Positions 33,024 to 42,434 of a DNA stretch of 64,000 nt are shown in pieces (positions within the stretch are counted from its first letter, which is position 1; each line of letters opens with the position of its first letter). This stretch comes from JAAFHB01 sp037133495 (lineage in GTDB: Bacteria; Bacteroidota; Bacteroidia; Bacteroidales; Prolixibacteraceae): assembly GCA_037133495.1 (NCBI GenBank), contig JBAXOA010000007.1:1-64000 (forward strand), given 5' to 3'. The notes under the pieces were generated by a model. That model was not told where the DNA came from. It made no database searches and saw nothing but the letters and a program-made list of their open reading frames with translations. Position numbers and translations under genes: made by a program.

Positions 33024-35915
33024 CTATTTGGTGATAATGATTGTTTGGTTGTGTTCCGGGGCTGTTGCGGGCCAAATTAATGTTGCACCGGTTGCAGTTT
33101 TTGCAATAACCTGGTATTCTATATCTTCTTTGAAAGCGGGGAGGGGCACGTTCCAGACTGCGCGTGCAACATGTATTGCTCCAATTGTTTGCCAGTTGCC
33201 CTTCCCAAGAGGACGAAAACGGACGTTTACAGCCTGCATCGGTTGCTTATCCATCGCTATAATTTTTAAGTTGAGTGATTCTCGCTCGGATAATGAACTT
33301 CTTGCATTCATGACGGTTAGTTGTGGTTCTCCCCGATAATCCTTCCATGGTTGAAGTTCCGGCTGTAGCGGAACGCCTAGAAATTTCTCCAGCTTGCCGT
33401 CCTGACCTTTCAATATACCAACTCTTAACATTGATTGAAGTTCGATGTTGGCAATTGTTCCAAGCTCAGTCGAATTATTCAGAGTTGCCAAAAGGGATTG
33501 GTACATCTCGCCAAGAATTTTCACCATCTCTTTCCGAACAGGCAGCGCTTCATCATTGGCCATTCTCCTGCAGATATCAGCATCAGAAACTTTGTCGATA
33601 CGGCTAATAATGGCATCGAGTTTGCCTCTTGCGCATCCTAACATGGCCATGCTTCTGTTAAATTTAAATGTATTCAGCCACCACTCAAACCGTGATTTAT
33701 TTCCGTTGCCTTTTACATGTGGGAATAGTCCCTCCATTTGAGCTACATACTGATAATTTGGTTCGACACTGTTCCATGGCTGGGGATTTATTACGATGAC
33801 TCCGGGCCCGCGGTTCCAACCTGACGGAGTCGGATAATTCCCGTCCAGTTTTGTGAATATCTTTGCAGCATCCGACCCGACTTCCCTTCCGAACTGGGCA
33901 ACAGCCCAATCTTCATAGAAATCAGTAACCGGCAAACTTCTTGGTACTGTCTCTGTAGCAGCATCCGCTTCATAATCCAGACAGGCCGTACCACCGCAAT
34001 TTATCTTCTTTGAAAATCCGTTCCCTGAAACTTCAATAGCCGAGATGCAGGGATTTCCGGCAATTTTTACGAAGGCCAATCGAAGCTCACCATCTTGCAC
34101 AACGATATTTTCAAAGCTTCGTGTCAAAGCGGTAAACTCACCAGCCGTTTTATAGATATCCAGTTCCTTAAGAACTTCATTTCCCTGTAGTTTAACGGCA
34201 AACACTCTTTTTCCCGCCTCCTTATAGACAGGCTCCTGAAAATGCAGCGTCACGTTGTAAGTGCCGTTTGTGACTTTAAAACGGTATCCCTTCACTCCTG
34301 ACCTTAAAGTCTGATAAACAGGATTATTCCCGGCACCTGAGACCACATTGTTAAGATAAGCCTCTGTCTTGCCTCCTATGACCGATACATCCCGTTCTGA
34401 AATTTTATCAGGTTCCTGCCTGCTCCATTCACCCTGTTCCCATCCTGCCTGAGCAAGAGCTGAGATATTCGGTGACAAGGCAGTGGTGCGCCAGTGAAGA
34501 CCAAAAAAGCCGTTGCATCCATACTTCAGAGCATCCACAGCATCAAAGCGGATGCGTCCGGCATGGAGCTGAAGTGATGTTAGTGCAGGATCATCTTCAA
34601 ACCAGGGGATCGCCCATTTCTGACGGTTTGTAATTTGCCCAAAGTTCTCCGAAACAGGCGCATTTCCAACAGACATATTGATAGCACTGAAAACAATATT
34701 CTTTGGCAAAATCCGATCCAATACTGGAAAATTCCCTGTAATCCAGCCCCAGCCGCAGATTCCAAGCCCGAAAGGCACCTTTGTAGATTTCAGCGCTTCA
34801 TTAGCACACAACAAATTGGTGATGTACCTTTTTTGATCTATCTCACCTTCGTGTCCCCAAATCCAGTAATAATCAACAGGATAGGCGCGTTGAATCCTGA
34901 GAAACATTCCTTCATAAATTTTCTGTAGTGTTGAAGAGTCGGTCGGATTCAGCCCCTTATCCTTCAGTTTTGCCGTTACATTGTCAGGAATATCAAGCGG
35001 AGACTCTGTTCCCACACAAGTTTTGATACCCAAGCTGGAAGCCTCCTCAAAGATAGTGTTCAGAAATTTTCCCGTTCTGTTGATGAGGGCAACATTTGCC
35101 TCCGGACTTTTCGGGAACGGAAAATCATCCGCCGTATTAATCTCAGAACCATAATCATCGGTAGGGAAGACCTCCGCTCCGCCAAAGCTGAAAGAGCTTG
35201 TTTTTCCGGGGGCATAACAGCCGTACGGCTGCAATTTCTGTGTATTATACCAGGTAGTAAAGTTTGCAGATTTTACGGTACCGTCTTCATTTACATCTTC
35301 GGGCAATCCGATCCATACGGTTGGCTCAGGGCCAAGGGTCGTATTGTGGAAAGGGTAAGTGTGAAGACCGATAAAGTTCATACGCATTTTTGCTGTCTGA
35401 CTAACTATTGAAAGCCATTCGTCCTTCGTCCACCAATCCGGTCCTTCCGGAAAATCATGGAAAGGCTGAAGGCCGCGCAACTCAAACAAAGGTTTATGCC
35501 TCTCATCGAGTTCAGGCAGCTTGAACGCAATCTTTCCATCAGGGATCACATCGCCGTGAATATAAAATCTGACGCCTAACTTTTCAGCAAAAGCATAAAC
35601 GCCATACAATACTGCTACATCTGATCCGCCTGAAATGGTCAGCATATCACCTTCTGTCTTCAGACGATACTCTTGTTCCCCTAACCCTTTGTCGGTTTTG
35701 AGCACAATAGATGACTTCGAAGACAAGGATGATGAGATTGAAAGCAATTCTCCGGTAGTGAGATAAACGTATCTGCGCACTTCTTTGGCTGCCAGATAGA
35801 TATTGGTGGATGCATTCTGAGGACAAACAATGGAGACATGCGATTTTGCCGGTTGCCCGGCTAAGCCGAAACTGGTGGATAAGATTAGCACTGCAAGGAA
35901 GGTCATTTTTGTCAT
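33024..35915 (-). CDS. Large exported glycoside hydrolase-like protein with malectin domain
   Basis: I start at ATG 35913-35915 (MTKMTFLAVLILSTSFGLAG), which gives a clean signal peptide; the frame is open for 25 further codons upstream. The N-terminal domain (to about residue 110) has the zincin-like fold that precedes GH67, GH20 and GH115 barrels (AAKEVRRYVYLTTG, LYGVYAFAEKLGVRFY). A TIM-barrel-like region follows (RMNFIGLHTYPF, YYWIWGHEGE). A malectin-like carbohydrate-binding domain comes next (near residues 520-640: GVKGYRFKVTNGTYNVTLHF, FVKIAGNPCISAIEVSG), then an unassigned C-terminal part. The architecture suggests an exo-acting uronidase or related enzyme, but the family is not certain. 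It lies directly upstream of the sigma gene. Confidence 0.75.
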   Translation of the reverse strand: MTKMTFLAVLILSTSFGLAGQPAKSHVSIVCPQNASTNIYLAAKEVRRYVYLTTGELLSISSSLSSKSSIVLKTDKGLGEQEYRLKTEGDMLTISGGSDVAVLYGVYAFAEKLGVRFYIHGDVIPDGKIAFKLPELDERHKPLFELRGLQPFHDFPEGPDWWTKDEWLSIVSQTAKMRMNFIGLHTYPFHNTTLGPEPTVWIGLPEDVNEDGTVKSANFTTWYNTQKLQPYGCYAPGKTSSFSFGGAEVFPTDDYGSEINTADDFPFPKSPEANVALINRTGKFLNTIFEEASSLGIKTCVGTESPLDIPDNVTAKLKDKGLNPTDSSTLQKIYEGMFLRIQRAYPVDYYWIWGHEGEIDQKRYITNLLCANEALKSTKVPFGLGICGWGWITGNFPVLDRILPKNIVFSAINMSVGNAPVSENFGQITNRQKWAIPWFEDDPALTSLQLHAGRIRFDAVDALKYGCNGFFGLHWRTTALSPNISALAQAGWEQGEWSRQEPDKISERDVSVIGGKTEAYLNNVVSGAGNNPVYQTLRSGVKGYRFKVTNGTYNVTLHFQEPVYKEAGKRVFAVKLQGNEVLKELDIYKTAGEFTALTRSFENIVVQDGELRLAFVKIAGNPCISAIEVSGNGFSKKINCGGTACLDYEADAATETVPRSLPVTDFYEDWAVAQFGREVGSDAAKIFTKLDGNYPTPSGWNRGPGVIVINPQPWNSVEPNYQYVAQMEGLFPHVKGNGNKSRFEWWLNTFKFNRSMAMLGCARGKLDAIISRIDKVSDADICRRMANDEALPVRKEMVKILGEMYQSLLATLNNSTELGTIANIELQSMLRVGILKGQDGKLEKFLGVPLQPELQPWKDYRGEPQLTVMNARSSLSERESLNLKIIAMDKQPMQAVNVRFRPLGKGNWQTIGAIHVARAVWNVPLPAFKEDIEYQVIAKTATGATLIWPATAPEHNQTIIITK

Positions 35916-36087
35916 CTGTAATTTTTTTGTTTTTTTAAGGCCGAGAAAGTAATGAATAAAATGCGCAGCTGTTAACTGACTAATTGTCAATTAATGAGGT
36001 TTGATTTTATATGCTATTTATTATTGAAATTCAATACTTTAGTAATATAGAATTAAGACAATAAATATTTCCTGTTACTTTTAAGTA

Positions 36088-38853
36088 TTAATAATTCATT
36101 TTATACAAATAGCTTCCCGATCCAACTTTGCAGAAAAATTTCCCGTCAGCAGATTTTGAAACTGCGATTTTTTTGCCATTTTCAATCACTGATGCCTCCT
36201 GATTGGCTGGAAGAAAGATTGTAGCAGTTGTATTGGCAGGTATTTCTACCTTCATTTCAAGTTGATGATTCTCTTTTTTCCATTCACTTCTGATCAGACC
36301 ATAAGGCGAATGATAACTTGATTTTACCCAGGTGATATCGCCAACAATTTCGGGACGAATGATGATGTTTTTAAAGGCAACACTATTTTCCTCTTGTTTG
36401 ATTCCTCCTAATCCTGTGTAGAACCACTCCATAATATGACCCAGCATCAGATGGTTATTCGAAACTTCCTCCAATGCCGGCCACGATTCGGTCAGAGCGG
36501 TGGCTCCTTTTTTGAGCTGAAAACCATAACCGGGCACATCATTCCGGAAGTTCATGTCAAACAGCAATTGCGATCCGCCTCCCTCTTCAAGCGCTTTAAC
36601 CAAAAAGTGAAATCCGATATCGCCGGCAGTCAGCGATTTTCCCGATTTTGCGATCGAATCAACCAGATTATTAAATACCGGTTTCCTATCCTTCTCATCC
36701 ACCAATCCAACGACCAAAGGCATCGACATCGCCGTTTGACTACCCGTGGAGTAAACTTTCGTTGTGCTGTTAAAGAATTTCGCATTAAACGCACGTTTTA
36801 CCTCGCTGGCCAGAACCGACATTTTTATAGCATCTTCCTTATGATCTGTGAGTTCCATCATTTTTGAAAGTAATATAATATCATAAAACCAGATTGCGGT
36901 CGCGGTTAGCGCCTTGGGAGTGAGCTGTGCCTCTCCGGGCGATTTTGGTCCATAATCAAACCAGTCGCCCAATCCATACGAAAGGATATAATTATCGGCC
37001 TTGGTCCCAAGATAGCCGACATACCTTTTCATCATTGGCAATGCATCCTCAACTACCGATTTATCTCCGTACCATTGCCAAACCATCCAGGGAAGAATCA
37101 CCCCCGCACTTCCCCATTCAGGTGAATCACGGAAACCACCTTCAAACGGAACATATTCTGGAGCAATGTCCGGAATCAATCCTTGAGGCGTCTGATCAAC
37201 GATCATATCGTGAATGGCTTTTGTATAAAGGGAATAAAGATCATAGTTATAAAACATAGAAGCTCCCATCAGATAGGTCTGCTCAAGCCAACCGAGTTTT
37301 TCACGGTGAGGACAGTCAGTCACCACACTCTGGGTATTGCTGCGAACTGCCCAGTCGATCAGTGTATAAATCTGGTTAAAGAGTTGGTTGGAGGAGGAAA
37401 ATTCGCCTGCTTTTGGAGCTGAATTACAGGTGTGAAGCATTTGTATGTCAATAATTTGTGGTGTTTCGCCGATTTGTTTTTGGGATGCAGGAGCAGCACC
37501 TTCCACTGCTAAGTACCGGAATCCGTAATAAGTAAATTTGGGCTTCCAGGTCTCTACTCCGTCCCCTTTCAACGTATAGGAAAAATAATAGGGTCCGCCT
37601 GAAGCGCGTTGGTTAATCTCTTTTCCAGGGGTGATGAGTTCTCCGGGAGTTAGTAGTATGACTGATCCTTTTTTCCCTTTTACCTTGAGCTCGATAATTC
37701 CCGAACAGTTCTGGCCAAAATCGTAAAGATATTTCCCTGACTTCGTTTGTTCTGTTTTTTTAACTTTAATTACATCGCGGACAGTGAGCGGAAAGTCGGT
37801 TTCAGCTGTGAGCTTGCCTGACGGGACATCAGCAGCAAGTGCGGGAGCCCATTTGGAATCGTTAAAGTCAGCGAGATTCCACCCTTTTTGTTCGAGTGTG
37901 GCATCGTAATCCTCGCCTCCGTAAATGCTTGAAAAAGTGATGGGTGAGGGGGTGCATTTCCAGTCGGTTCCTGAAACAATGGTCGATGAGGTGCCATCGG
38001 TATAATCGATTTTTAGTTTGCTGATCATTTTGGGATAGCCGTAGGCGATCACCAGCTTGGTATACCTTTCGCGGTTAATGTTGTAGAATCCGTTGCCAAC
38101 GATCACTCCGATTGCATTTTTACCCTGTTTTAGCTGATTGGTTACATCATAACTATTGTAGAGACACACTTTATCGTAACTGGTCCAACCCGGGGCAAGA
38201 AAGCTGTTCCCTGTTTTTTGTCCGTTAATGGTGGCTTCGTAATGACCTAATCCACTGATATACAGCATGGCGTTTTTGATTTTCTTTTCCAGCGCAAACT
38301 CTTTTCTAAAGAGTGGAACGATACTTCGCTTAACTGCTTTTGACCCCAGCTTTTTGCCATCACCATGGGTTCCCGGCACTACTTTCATCGAATCAGGAAG
38401 GTTTTCCAGGCCAATCCAGGCCGCGTTTGACCAATCGCCCGGTGAAAGCAGACCCATCTGCCAAAAAGCAGTTTGACTCCATTCTGATTCCTTTCCAGCC
38501 TGATTCACTATCTTAATTTTCCAGTAATATTTTTTTTCCGCACTCAATGGGGCTCCTTTGTATGCGACCTGCACCGATTGATCTGATTTTATAACGTTTG
38601 AATCCCAGATATTGCCAATATTAGCCTTCAGCTTTTCAGGAGTGTCTGATACCAAAATATGACAGGCCGATTGGTAAGTGGCTCTTTCAGTCGAATTTAT
38701 TTCCCAGCTAAAACGGGGATTCTTAGCTTCAACACCAAAGGGATTGACCTTTGATTCACATTTTAAGTTGGTTACTGAAACCAATTTCTGAGCATAGGTG
38801 CTGAAGGTCAAGAGCATGGCAATGACTGAAAATGAAAATTTTAGTCTGGTCAT
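36088..38853 (-). CDS. GH78 alpha-L-rhamnosidase
   Basis: The 921-residue exported protein has the GH78 layout: an N-terminal fibronectin-like domain (LKCESKVNPFGVEAKNPRFS), a jelly-roll domain (GLGHYEATINGQKTG, GNGFYNINRERY), the (alpha/alpha)6 barrel with DCPHREKLGWLEQTYLM (near residues 512-528) and GDWFDYGPKSPG, and a C-terminal beta domain. The acidic residues of DCPHREKLGW and GDWFDY are the family's catalytic region. It removes terminal alpha-L-rhamnose by inversion. The upstream GH43-like gene ends inside its start (4-base overlap), so the pair is coupled. Confidence 0.95.
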   Translation of the reverse strand: MTRLKFSFSVIAMLLTFSTYAQKLVSVTNLKCESKVNPFGVEAKNPRFSWEINSTERATYQSACHILVSDTPEKLKANIGNIWDSNVIKSDQSVQVAYKGAPLSAEKKYYWKIKIVNQAGKESEWSQTAFWQMGLLSPGDWSNAAWIGLENLPDSMKVVPGTHGDGKKLGSKAVKRSIVPLFRKEFALEKKIKNAMLYISGLGHYEATINGQKTGNSFLAPGWTSYDKVCLYNSYDVTNQLKQGKNAIGVIVGNGFYNINRERYTKLVIAYGYPKMISKLKIDYTDGTSSTIVSGTDWKCTPSPITFSSIYGGEDYDATLEQKGWNLADFNDSKWAPALAADVPSGKLTAETDFPLTVRDVIKVKKTEQTKSGKYLYDFGQNCSGIIELKVKGKKGSVILLTPGELITPGKEINQRASGGPYYFSYTLKGDGVETWKPKFTYYGFRYLAVEGAAPASQKQIGETPQIIDIQMLHTCNSAPKAGEFSSSNQLFNQIYTLIDWAVRSNTQSVVTDCPHREKLGWLEQTYLMGASMFYNYDLYSLYTKAIHDMIVDQTPQGLIPDIAPEYVPFEGGFRDSPEWGSAGVILPWMVWQWYGDKSVVEDALPMMKRYVGYLGTKADNYILSYGLGDWFDYGPKSPGEAQLTPKALTATAIWFYDIILLSKMMELTDHKEDAIKMSVLASEVKRAFNAKFFNSTTKVYSTGSQTAMSMPLVVGLVDEKDRKPVFNNLVDSIAKSGKSLTAGDIGFHFLVKALEEGGGSQLLFDMNFRNDVPGYGFQLKKGATALTESWPALEEVSNNHLMLGHIMEWFYTGLGGIKQEENSVAFKNIIIRPEIVGDITWVKSSYHSPYGLIRSEWKKENHQLEMKVEIPANTTATIFLPANQEASVIENGKKIAVSKSADGKFFCKVGSGSYLYKMNY

Positions 38854-39779
38854 TTGAGTTTGATTAGTTGTGTGAATATTTTATCAGATACTTTAAACGC
38901 TGTCCCATGACGCACTCCAGCTGGAAAACTTACTTGATCGGAGACATCTTCCCACTCTTTCAAATTTTTTGATCTTACTGCGCCATATTTATGCTCCACA
39001 TATTTATCAAAATAAATGTAAACATAATCATTAATTTCAAGTGCAGTCGGTCCTTCGGCCCAGTATTTACCGGATATTGGTGGGGAAACATGGGTAGGAT
39101 AGGGGCCTGAGGCAAATCTTGATTGGGTCATCCTTATGTTTTTCTCCGGTGGATTGGGGTTCTCGTTTTTCAGAAACATATAAAAGGAATCACCTTTTGA
39201 CAGAATAGTGGCATCTATCACACTAAAATCGGGATTGAAAAACAGTTTTGCAGGACTGAAAGTTTGAAAATCGGCTGTTGTGGTGCAATACATCCAGTGA
39301 TTGAGTCCTTTTTCGCGTTCGGAGGCGGCAACCTCGGAGTGACGACCCGGAATAGTGGTGGCCCAGAAGATGATGTAATTTTTATTTTGCGGGTCATACA
39401 CCATTTCGGGAGCCCAGCAGTTTTTTGCGGTCGGTTCGTGTGCCATTACCAGAATCGCTTTCTGCTCTGACCAGTTGATCAGGTCTTTTGATGAGGCATA
39501 TCCTATTTGCCGGTCATGCCAGCCACTGGTCCAGACCATGTGAAACAGTCTGTCATTTCCGTACAGTATAAAGGGGTCACGCATCAGTTTATCGTTTCCA
39601 ACTGTTGGAGTGACAAATGATTTGCCATCTTTTAATTCTTTCCATGTTAAACCATCGGTGCTGTATGCCAGGTGTAACCCATCCTGTCCATTATTGATAA
39701 AATATGAAAACAGATAGAAAGTGTTCTGAGCTTTGCATTGAAGCGTGACGAAAATGATGATGATTAAGATGTATCGCAT
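38850..39779 (-). CDS. GH43-like five-bladed beta-propeller glycosidase
   Basis: The 309-residue exported protein shows the GH43/GH117-like propeller pattern. KLMRDPFILY (near residue 65) holds the first aspartate, WAPEMVYD follows, SVIDATILSKG holds the central aspartate, and YWAEGPTALEIN holds the glutamate of the third blade. Typical substrates in this clan are arabinose, xylose, galactose or anhydro-galactose ends. There is no extra binding domain. It overlaps the GH78 start by four bases, so its product probably acts on the same oligosaccharide. Confidence 0.8.
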   Translation of the reverse strand: MRYILIIIIFVTLQCKAQNTFYLFSYFINNGQDGLHLAYSTDGLTWKELKDGKSFVTPTVGNDKLMRDPFILYGNDRLFHMVWTSGWHDRQIGYASSKDLINWSEQKAILVMAHEPTAKNCWAPEMVYDPQNKNYIIFWATTIPGRHSEVAASEREKGLNHWMYCTTTADFQTFSPAKLFFNPDFSVIDATILSKGDSFYMFLKNENPNPPEKNIRMTQSRFASGPYPTHVSPPISGKYWAEGPTALEINDYVYIYFDKYVEHKYGAVRSKNLKEWEDVSDQVSFPAGVRHGTAFKVSDKIFTQLIKLK

Positions 39780-39840
39780 CGTTTGAATTATAATATTTTG
39801 CGTTCCTGATATTCTAATTAATTGTCGATGATTAATGTTC

Positions 39841-39856
39841 TCCGTTAGCTGGCGGA
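39841..39856. repeat. Imperfect copy of the TCCGCCAGCTGGCGGA palindrome
   Basis: TCCGTTAGCTGGCGGA differs from the perfect palindrome at 47101-47116 in two positions. It lies in the 172-base gap between the aldehyde dehydrogenase and GH43-like genes, within otherwise AT-rich sequence. Confidence 0.6.
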
Positions 39857-39951
39857 TATATGGTCTTTATGGTTGATTATCTGAAATATACAAATATTTA
39901 TTACGACATGAAATTATTCTGATTGCTTAATATGAAATTTACAGCTCAAAT

Positions 39952-41313
39952 TTATTTCACTACAATAGTCTTCATATTTACAAATTCACGGATCCCAACA
40001 GACGATAATTCACGTCCGTAGCCACTTTCCTTGGTGCCTCCGAACGGGAGTCTTGGATCTGATTTTACGAAATCGTTTACAAATACACATCCGGCTTCAA
40101 TTCCACTTTCAGCAAATTGTTTGCCTTTCGAAATATCCGAGGTAAAAACGCCGGCTCCTAATCCAAATACAGTGTCGTTGGCGATTCTGATCGCGTCATC
40201 TTCAGTGGTAAATCTGAATAACACGGCCACCGGACCGAACAGCTCTTCGTGGTAAGCCGGCATTCCCGGAGTGACATTTGCCAGGACTGTCGGTGGATAG
40301 AGAGCGGCATTGCCTTCCGGAATATAACCGCCAAGTAGTACTTTTACACCCATTTCGCGGCTTTTCTCTACTTGAAGATGCAGCTCGTCGCGTAAATCTA
40401 TTCTGGCCAAAGGTCCGATTGTTGTATGCGGATCGAGCGGATTCCCAAAAGTAGCTTCGCGCATCAATCGTACAAATTCGGTTTCAAAAGCGTCATATAT
40501 TTTGTCGGCGATGATAAATCGTTTCGCACCAATGCAGCTTTGGCCAGCGTTCAGAAGCCGGCTGGTGACACACAGGCGGGCAGCGGTTTCAATATCAGCA
40601 TCCTCCAATATCAGATAAGGATCGCTACCTCCCAGTTCGAGCACCGATTTTTTCAGTGCTGAGCCGGCTGCAGAAGCCACCGCTTTCCCGGCAGGTGTGC
40701 TGCCTGTGAGTGTAACTGCTTTAATCAGTGGATTTTCTATTACTTCCCTCACTTTAGAAGAGCCAATCAGCAATGTTCTGAATACATTTTCAGGGAATCC
40801 AGCTTCCCGTACCAGTTGTTCGATCGCCAATGCACAACCGGATACATTTGAAGCGTGTTTGAGAACGCCTGTATTTCCTGCCATAAGCGCCGGTGCTAAA
40901 AAACGGAATACCTGCCAGAAAGGAAAATTCCACGGCATTACCGCAAGCACAGTACCAATTGGCTGATACGAAATATAGGCTTCTGAGGCTTCAGTTTGAA
41001 CAGGTTCATTTTTCAGGAAGGAGGCTGCATGATTGGCATAGAACTCGCAGACCAGCGCACATTTTGCAATCTCTCCCTCAGCTTCACGCATTACTTTGCC
41101 CATTTCTGCAACCATTATTGTGGCGAGTTCTTCTTTTTTTTCAAGAAGGATAGCCTGAAGATTTCTCATCAGATTTGCACGATGTTCAAAATCAGTTAAC
41201 TTCCATTGATGATAGGCAGTATCCACCTGATTTATGATAGTATTTACTTCTTCGGAAGTGTGCTCCTTATGCTCCTCGATTACTTTGCAGGTGAATGGAT
41301 TGATCGATTTCAT
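39952..41313 (-). CDS. NAD(P)-dependent aldehyde dehydrogenase
   Basis: The 453-residue cytoplasmic enzyme has the ALDH signatures: LAVMPWNFPFWQVFRF, the cofactor-binding TLTGSTPAGKAV, the general base in VLELGGSDPY (near residue 225) and the catalytic cysteine in NAGQSCIGAKR (near residue 260). It resembles short succinate-semialdehyde dehydrogenase types. Because L-rhamnose and L-fucose breakdown both yield L-lactaldehyde, a lactaldehyde dehydrogenase role is attractive in this locus; that is inference. It is on the minus strand, separate from the next locus gene by truA. Confidence 0.9.
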   Translation of the reverse strand: MKSINPFTCKVIEEHKEHTSEEVNTIINQVDTAYHQWKLTDFEHRANLMRNLQAILLEKKEELATIMVAEMGKVMREAEGEIAKCALVCEFYANHAASFLKNEPVQTEASEAYISYQPIGTVLAVMPWNFPFWQVFRFLAPALMAGNTGVLKHASNVSGCALAIEQLVREAGFPENVFRTLLIGSSKVREVIENPLIKAVTLTGSTPAGKAVASAAGSALKKSVLELGGSDPYLILEDADIETAARLCVTSRLLNAGQSCIGAKRFIIADKIYDAFETEFVRLMREATFGNPLDPHTTIGPLARIDLRDELHLQVEKSREMGVKVLLGGYIPEGNAALYPPTVLANVTPGMPAYHEELFGPVAVLFRFTTEDDAIRIANDTVFGLGAGVFTSDISKGKQFAESGIEAGCVFVNDFVKSDPRLPFGGTKESGYGRELSSVGIREFVNMKTIVVK

Positions 41314-41326
41314 TGTACAATTCTTT

Positions 41327-41527
41327 ATGAACTCAAAAATAACACTAATTTTGATTAAAATATTTGCAATTTTTTCGGTGATGTCATCTTCAAAAATTGA
41401 GGGAGAAAAATTGGAGGTGGATAGTTATGTAAAGCACAAACTATTGAACATTGAGTATTTGCCGGAGCTGACCGAAAAGCCTAATGATTTATACTTGATC
41501 ATGAACAATCGTTGCCATTTCTATTAA
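41327..41527 (+). CDS. Possible small exported protein
   Basis: An ATG at 41327 opens a 66-residue frame that starts MNSKITLILIKIFAIFSVMS, a plausible signal sequence. A charged region follows (KIEGEKLEVDSYVKHKLL), ending NNRCHFY. It starts just outside the divergently oriented dehydrogenase gene and ends 78 bases before truA. No family is recognised and no clear ribosome-binding site is seen, so it may be a chance frame. Confidence 0.3.
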   Translation: MNSKITLILIKIFAIFSVMSSSKIEGEKLEVDSYVKHKLLNIEYLPELTEKPNDLYLIMNNRCHFY

Positions 41528-41605
41528 TGTTGCCACAATCTTTAACTTTTGAGGTGTGATTTTTGATTATAATTTCAAAACTGTATTGAATTAATAAGAA
41601 TTATT

Positions 41606-42409
41606 TTGCGTTACTTTCTTCATATTGCATATAATGGGAATAACTACCGGGGTTGGCAAAAGCTCCCGGGAATTGTTAGTGTTCAGCAGGTTATAGAGCA
41701 TACATTAAGTCAGATTTTTAAGCGGTCTGTTGAGATCGTTGGTTGTGGACGAACTGATGCTCAGGTGCATGCAAGCCAGTTTTTTTTTCACTTCGATGCG
41801 GAAAAAGAATGGAAGTTCGATTTGCTGTTCCGGCTGAACAAATGCCTTCCGCATGATATCACCGTTTATGATGTAATTAGGATGGAGGGTTTGCCACATG
41901 CCCGGTTTGATGCCATTCAACGCAGTTACGATTATTATATTCATACCCAAAAGGATCCTTACCTGGTCGGCTTAAGTTCATTTTATCCATTGGTAAATCC
42001 TGATCTGATTAATATGAATGCAGCAGTCGGTTTGCTTACCAAGTACAACGATTATGGTTGCTTTTGCAAATCACCTTTAAAATATGAACATACCATCTGC
42101 CATGTTTCGAAGGCAGTACTTTTTACGAATGCAGCGCAAACAAGGTTAAGATTTCACATCTCCTCAAATCGTTTTTTGGCCGGAATGATCCGAATCATAG
42201 TTGGAAAATTACTCGAAATAGGTGCCGGGAAACTAAGTCCCTCTGAATTTGAACACTTTCTTCAAACAAAAATAACCCCTCTAACCATCATTCCGGCATA
42301 TGCACAAGGTCTTTACCTTACGAAGGTAACTTATCCTTATCTTGATTTGCCCGCTGCTCCATTATTCAGCCGGATGCTAATGAGCGGCGTTGATTCTCCT
42401 ATTGAATAA
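41606..42409 (+). CDS. truA: tRNA pseudouridine(38-40) synthase
   Basis: The 267-residue protein begins RYFLHIAYNGNNYRGWQK after the start and contains GCGRTDAQVHA with the catalytic aspartate at residue 51. RSYDYYI and FLAGMIRIIVGKLLEIG follow, all typical of TruA. It converts uridines 38-40 of the tRNA anticodon arm to pseudouridine. The frame has no ATG near this point; the only reasonable start is the TTG at 41606-41608, exactly where family members begin. It is a housekeeping gene standing inside the glycan locus on the opposite strand. Confidence 0.95.
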   Translation: MRYFLHIAYNGNNYRGWQKLPGIVSVQQVIEHTLSQIFKRSVEIVGCGRTDAQVHASQFFFHFDAEKEWKFDLLFRLNKCLPHDITVYDVIRMEGLPHARFDAIQRSYDYYIHTQKDPYLVGLSSFYPLVNPDLINMNAAVGLLTKYNDYGCFCKSPLKYEHTICHVSKAVLFTNAAQTRLRFHISSNRFLAGMIRIIVGKLLEIGAGKLSPSEFEHFLQTKITPLTIIPAYAQGLYLTKVTYPYLDLPAAPLFSRMLMSGVDSPIE

Positions 42410-42434
42410 AAAAAATAAGAATTAAGAGTTAGAA

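Noticed and set aside
41327..41527. Small exported ORF considered as a firm gene
   Set aside because: No family, no clear ribosome-binding site; kept only as a low-confidence feature.
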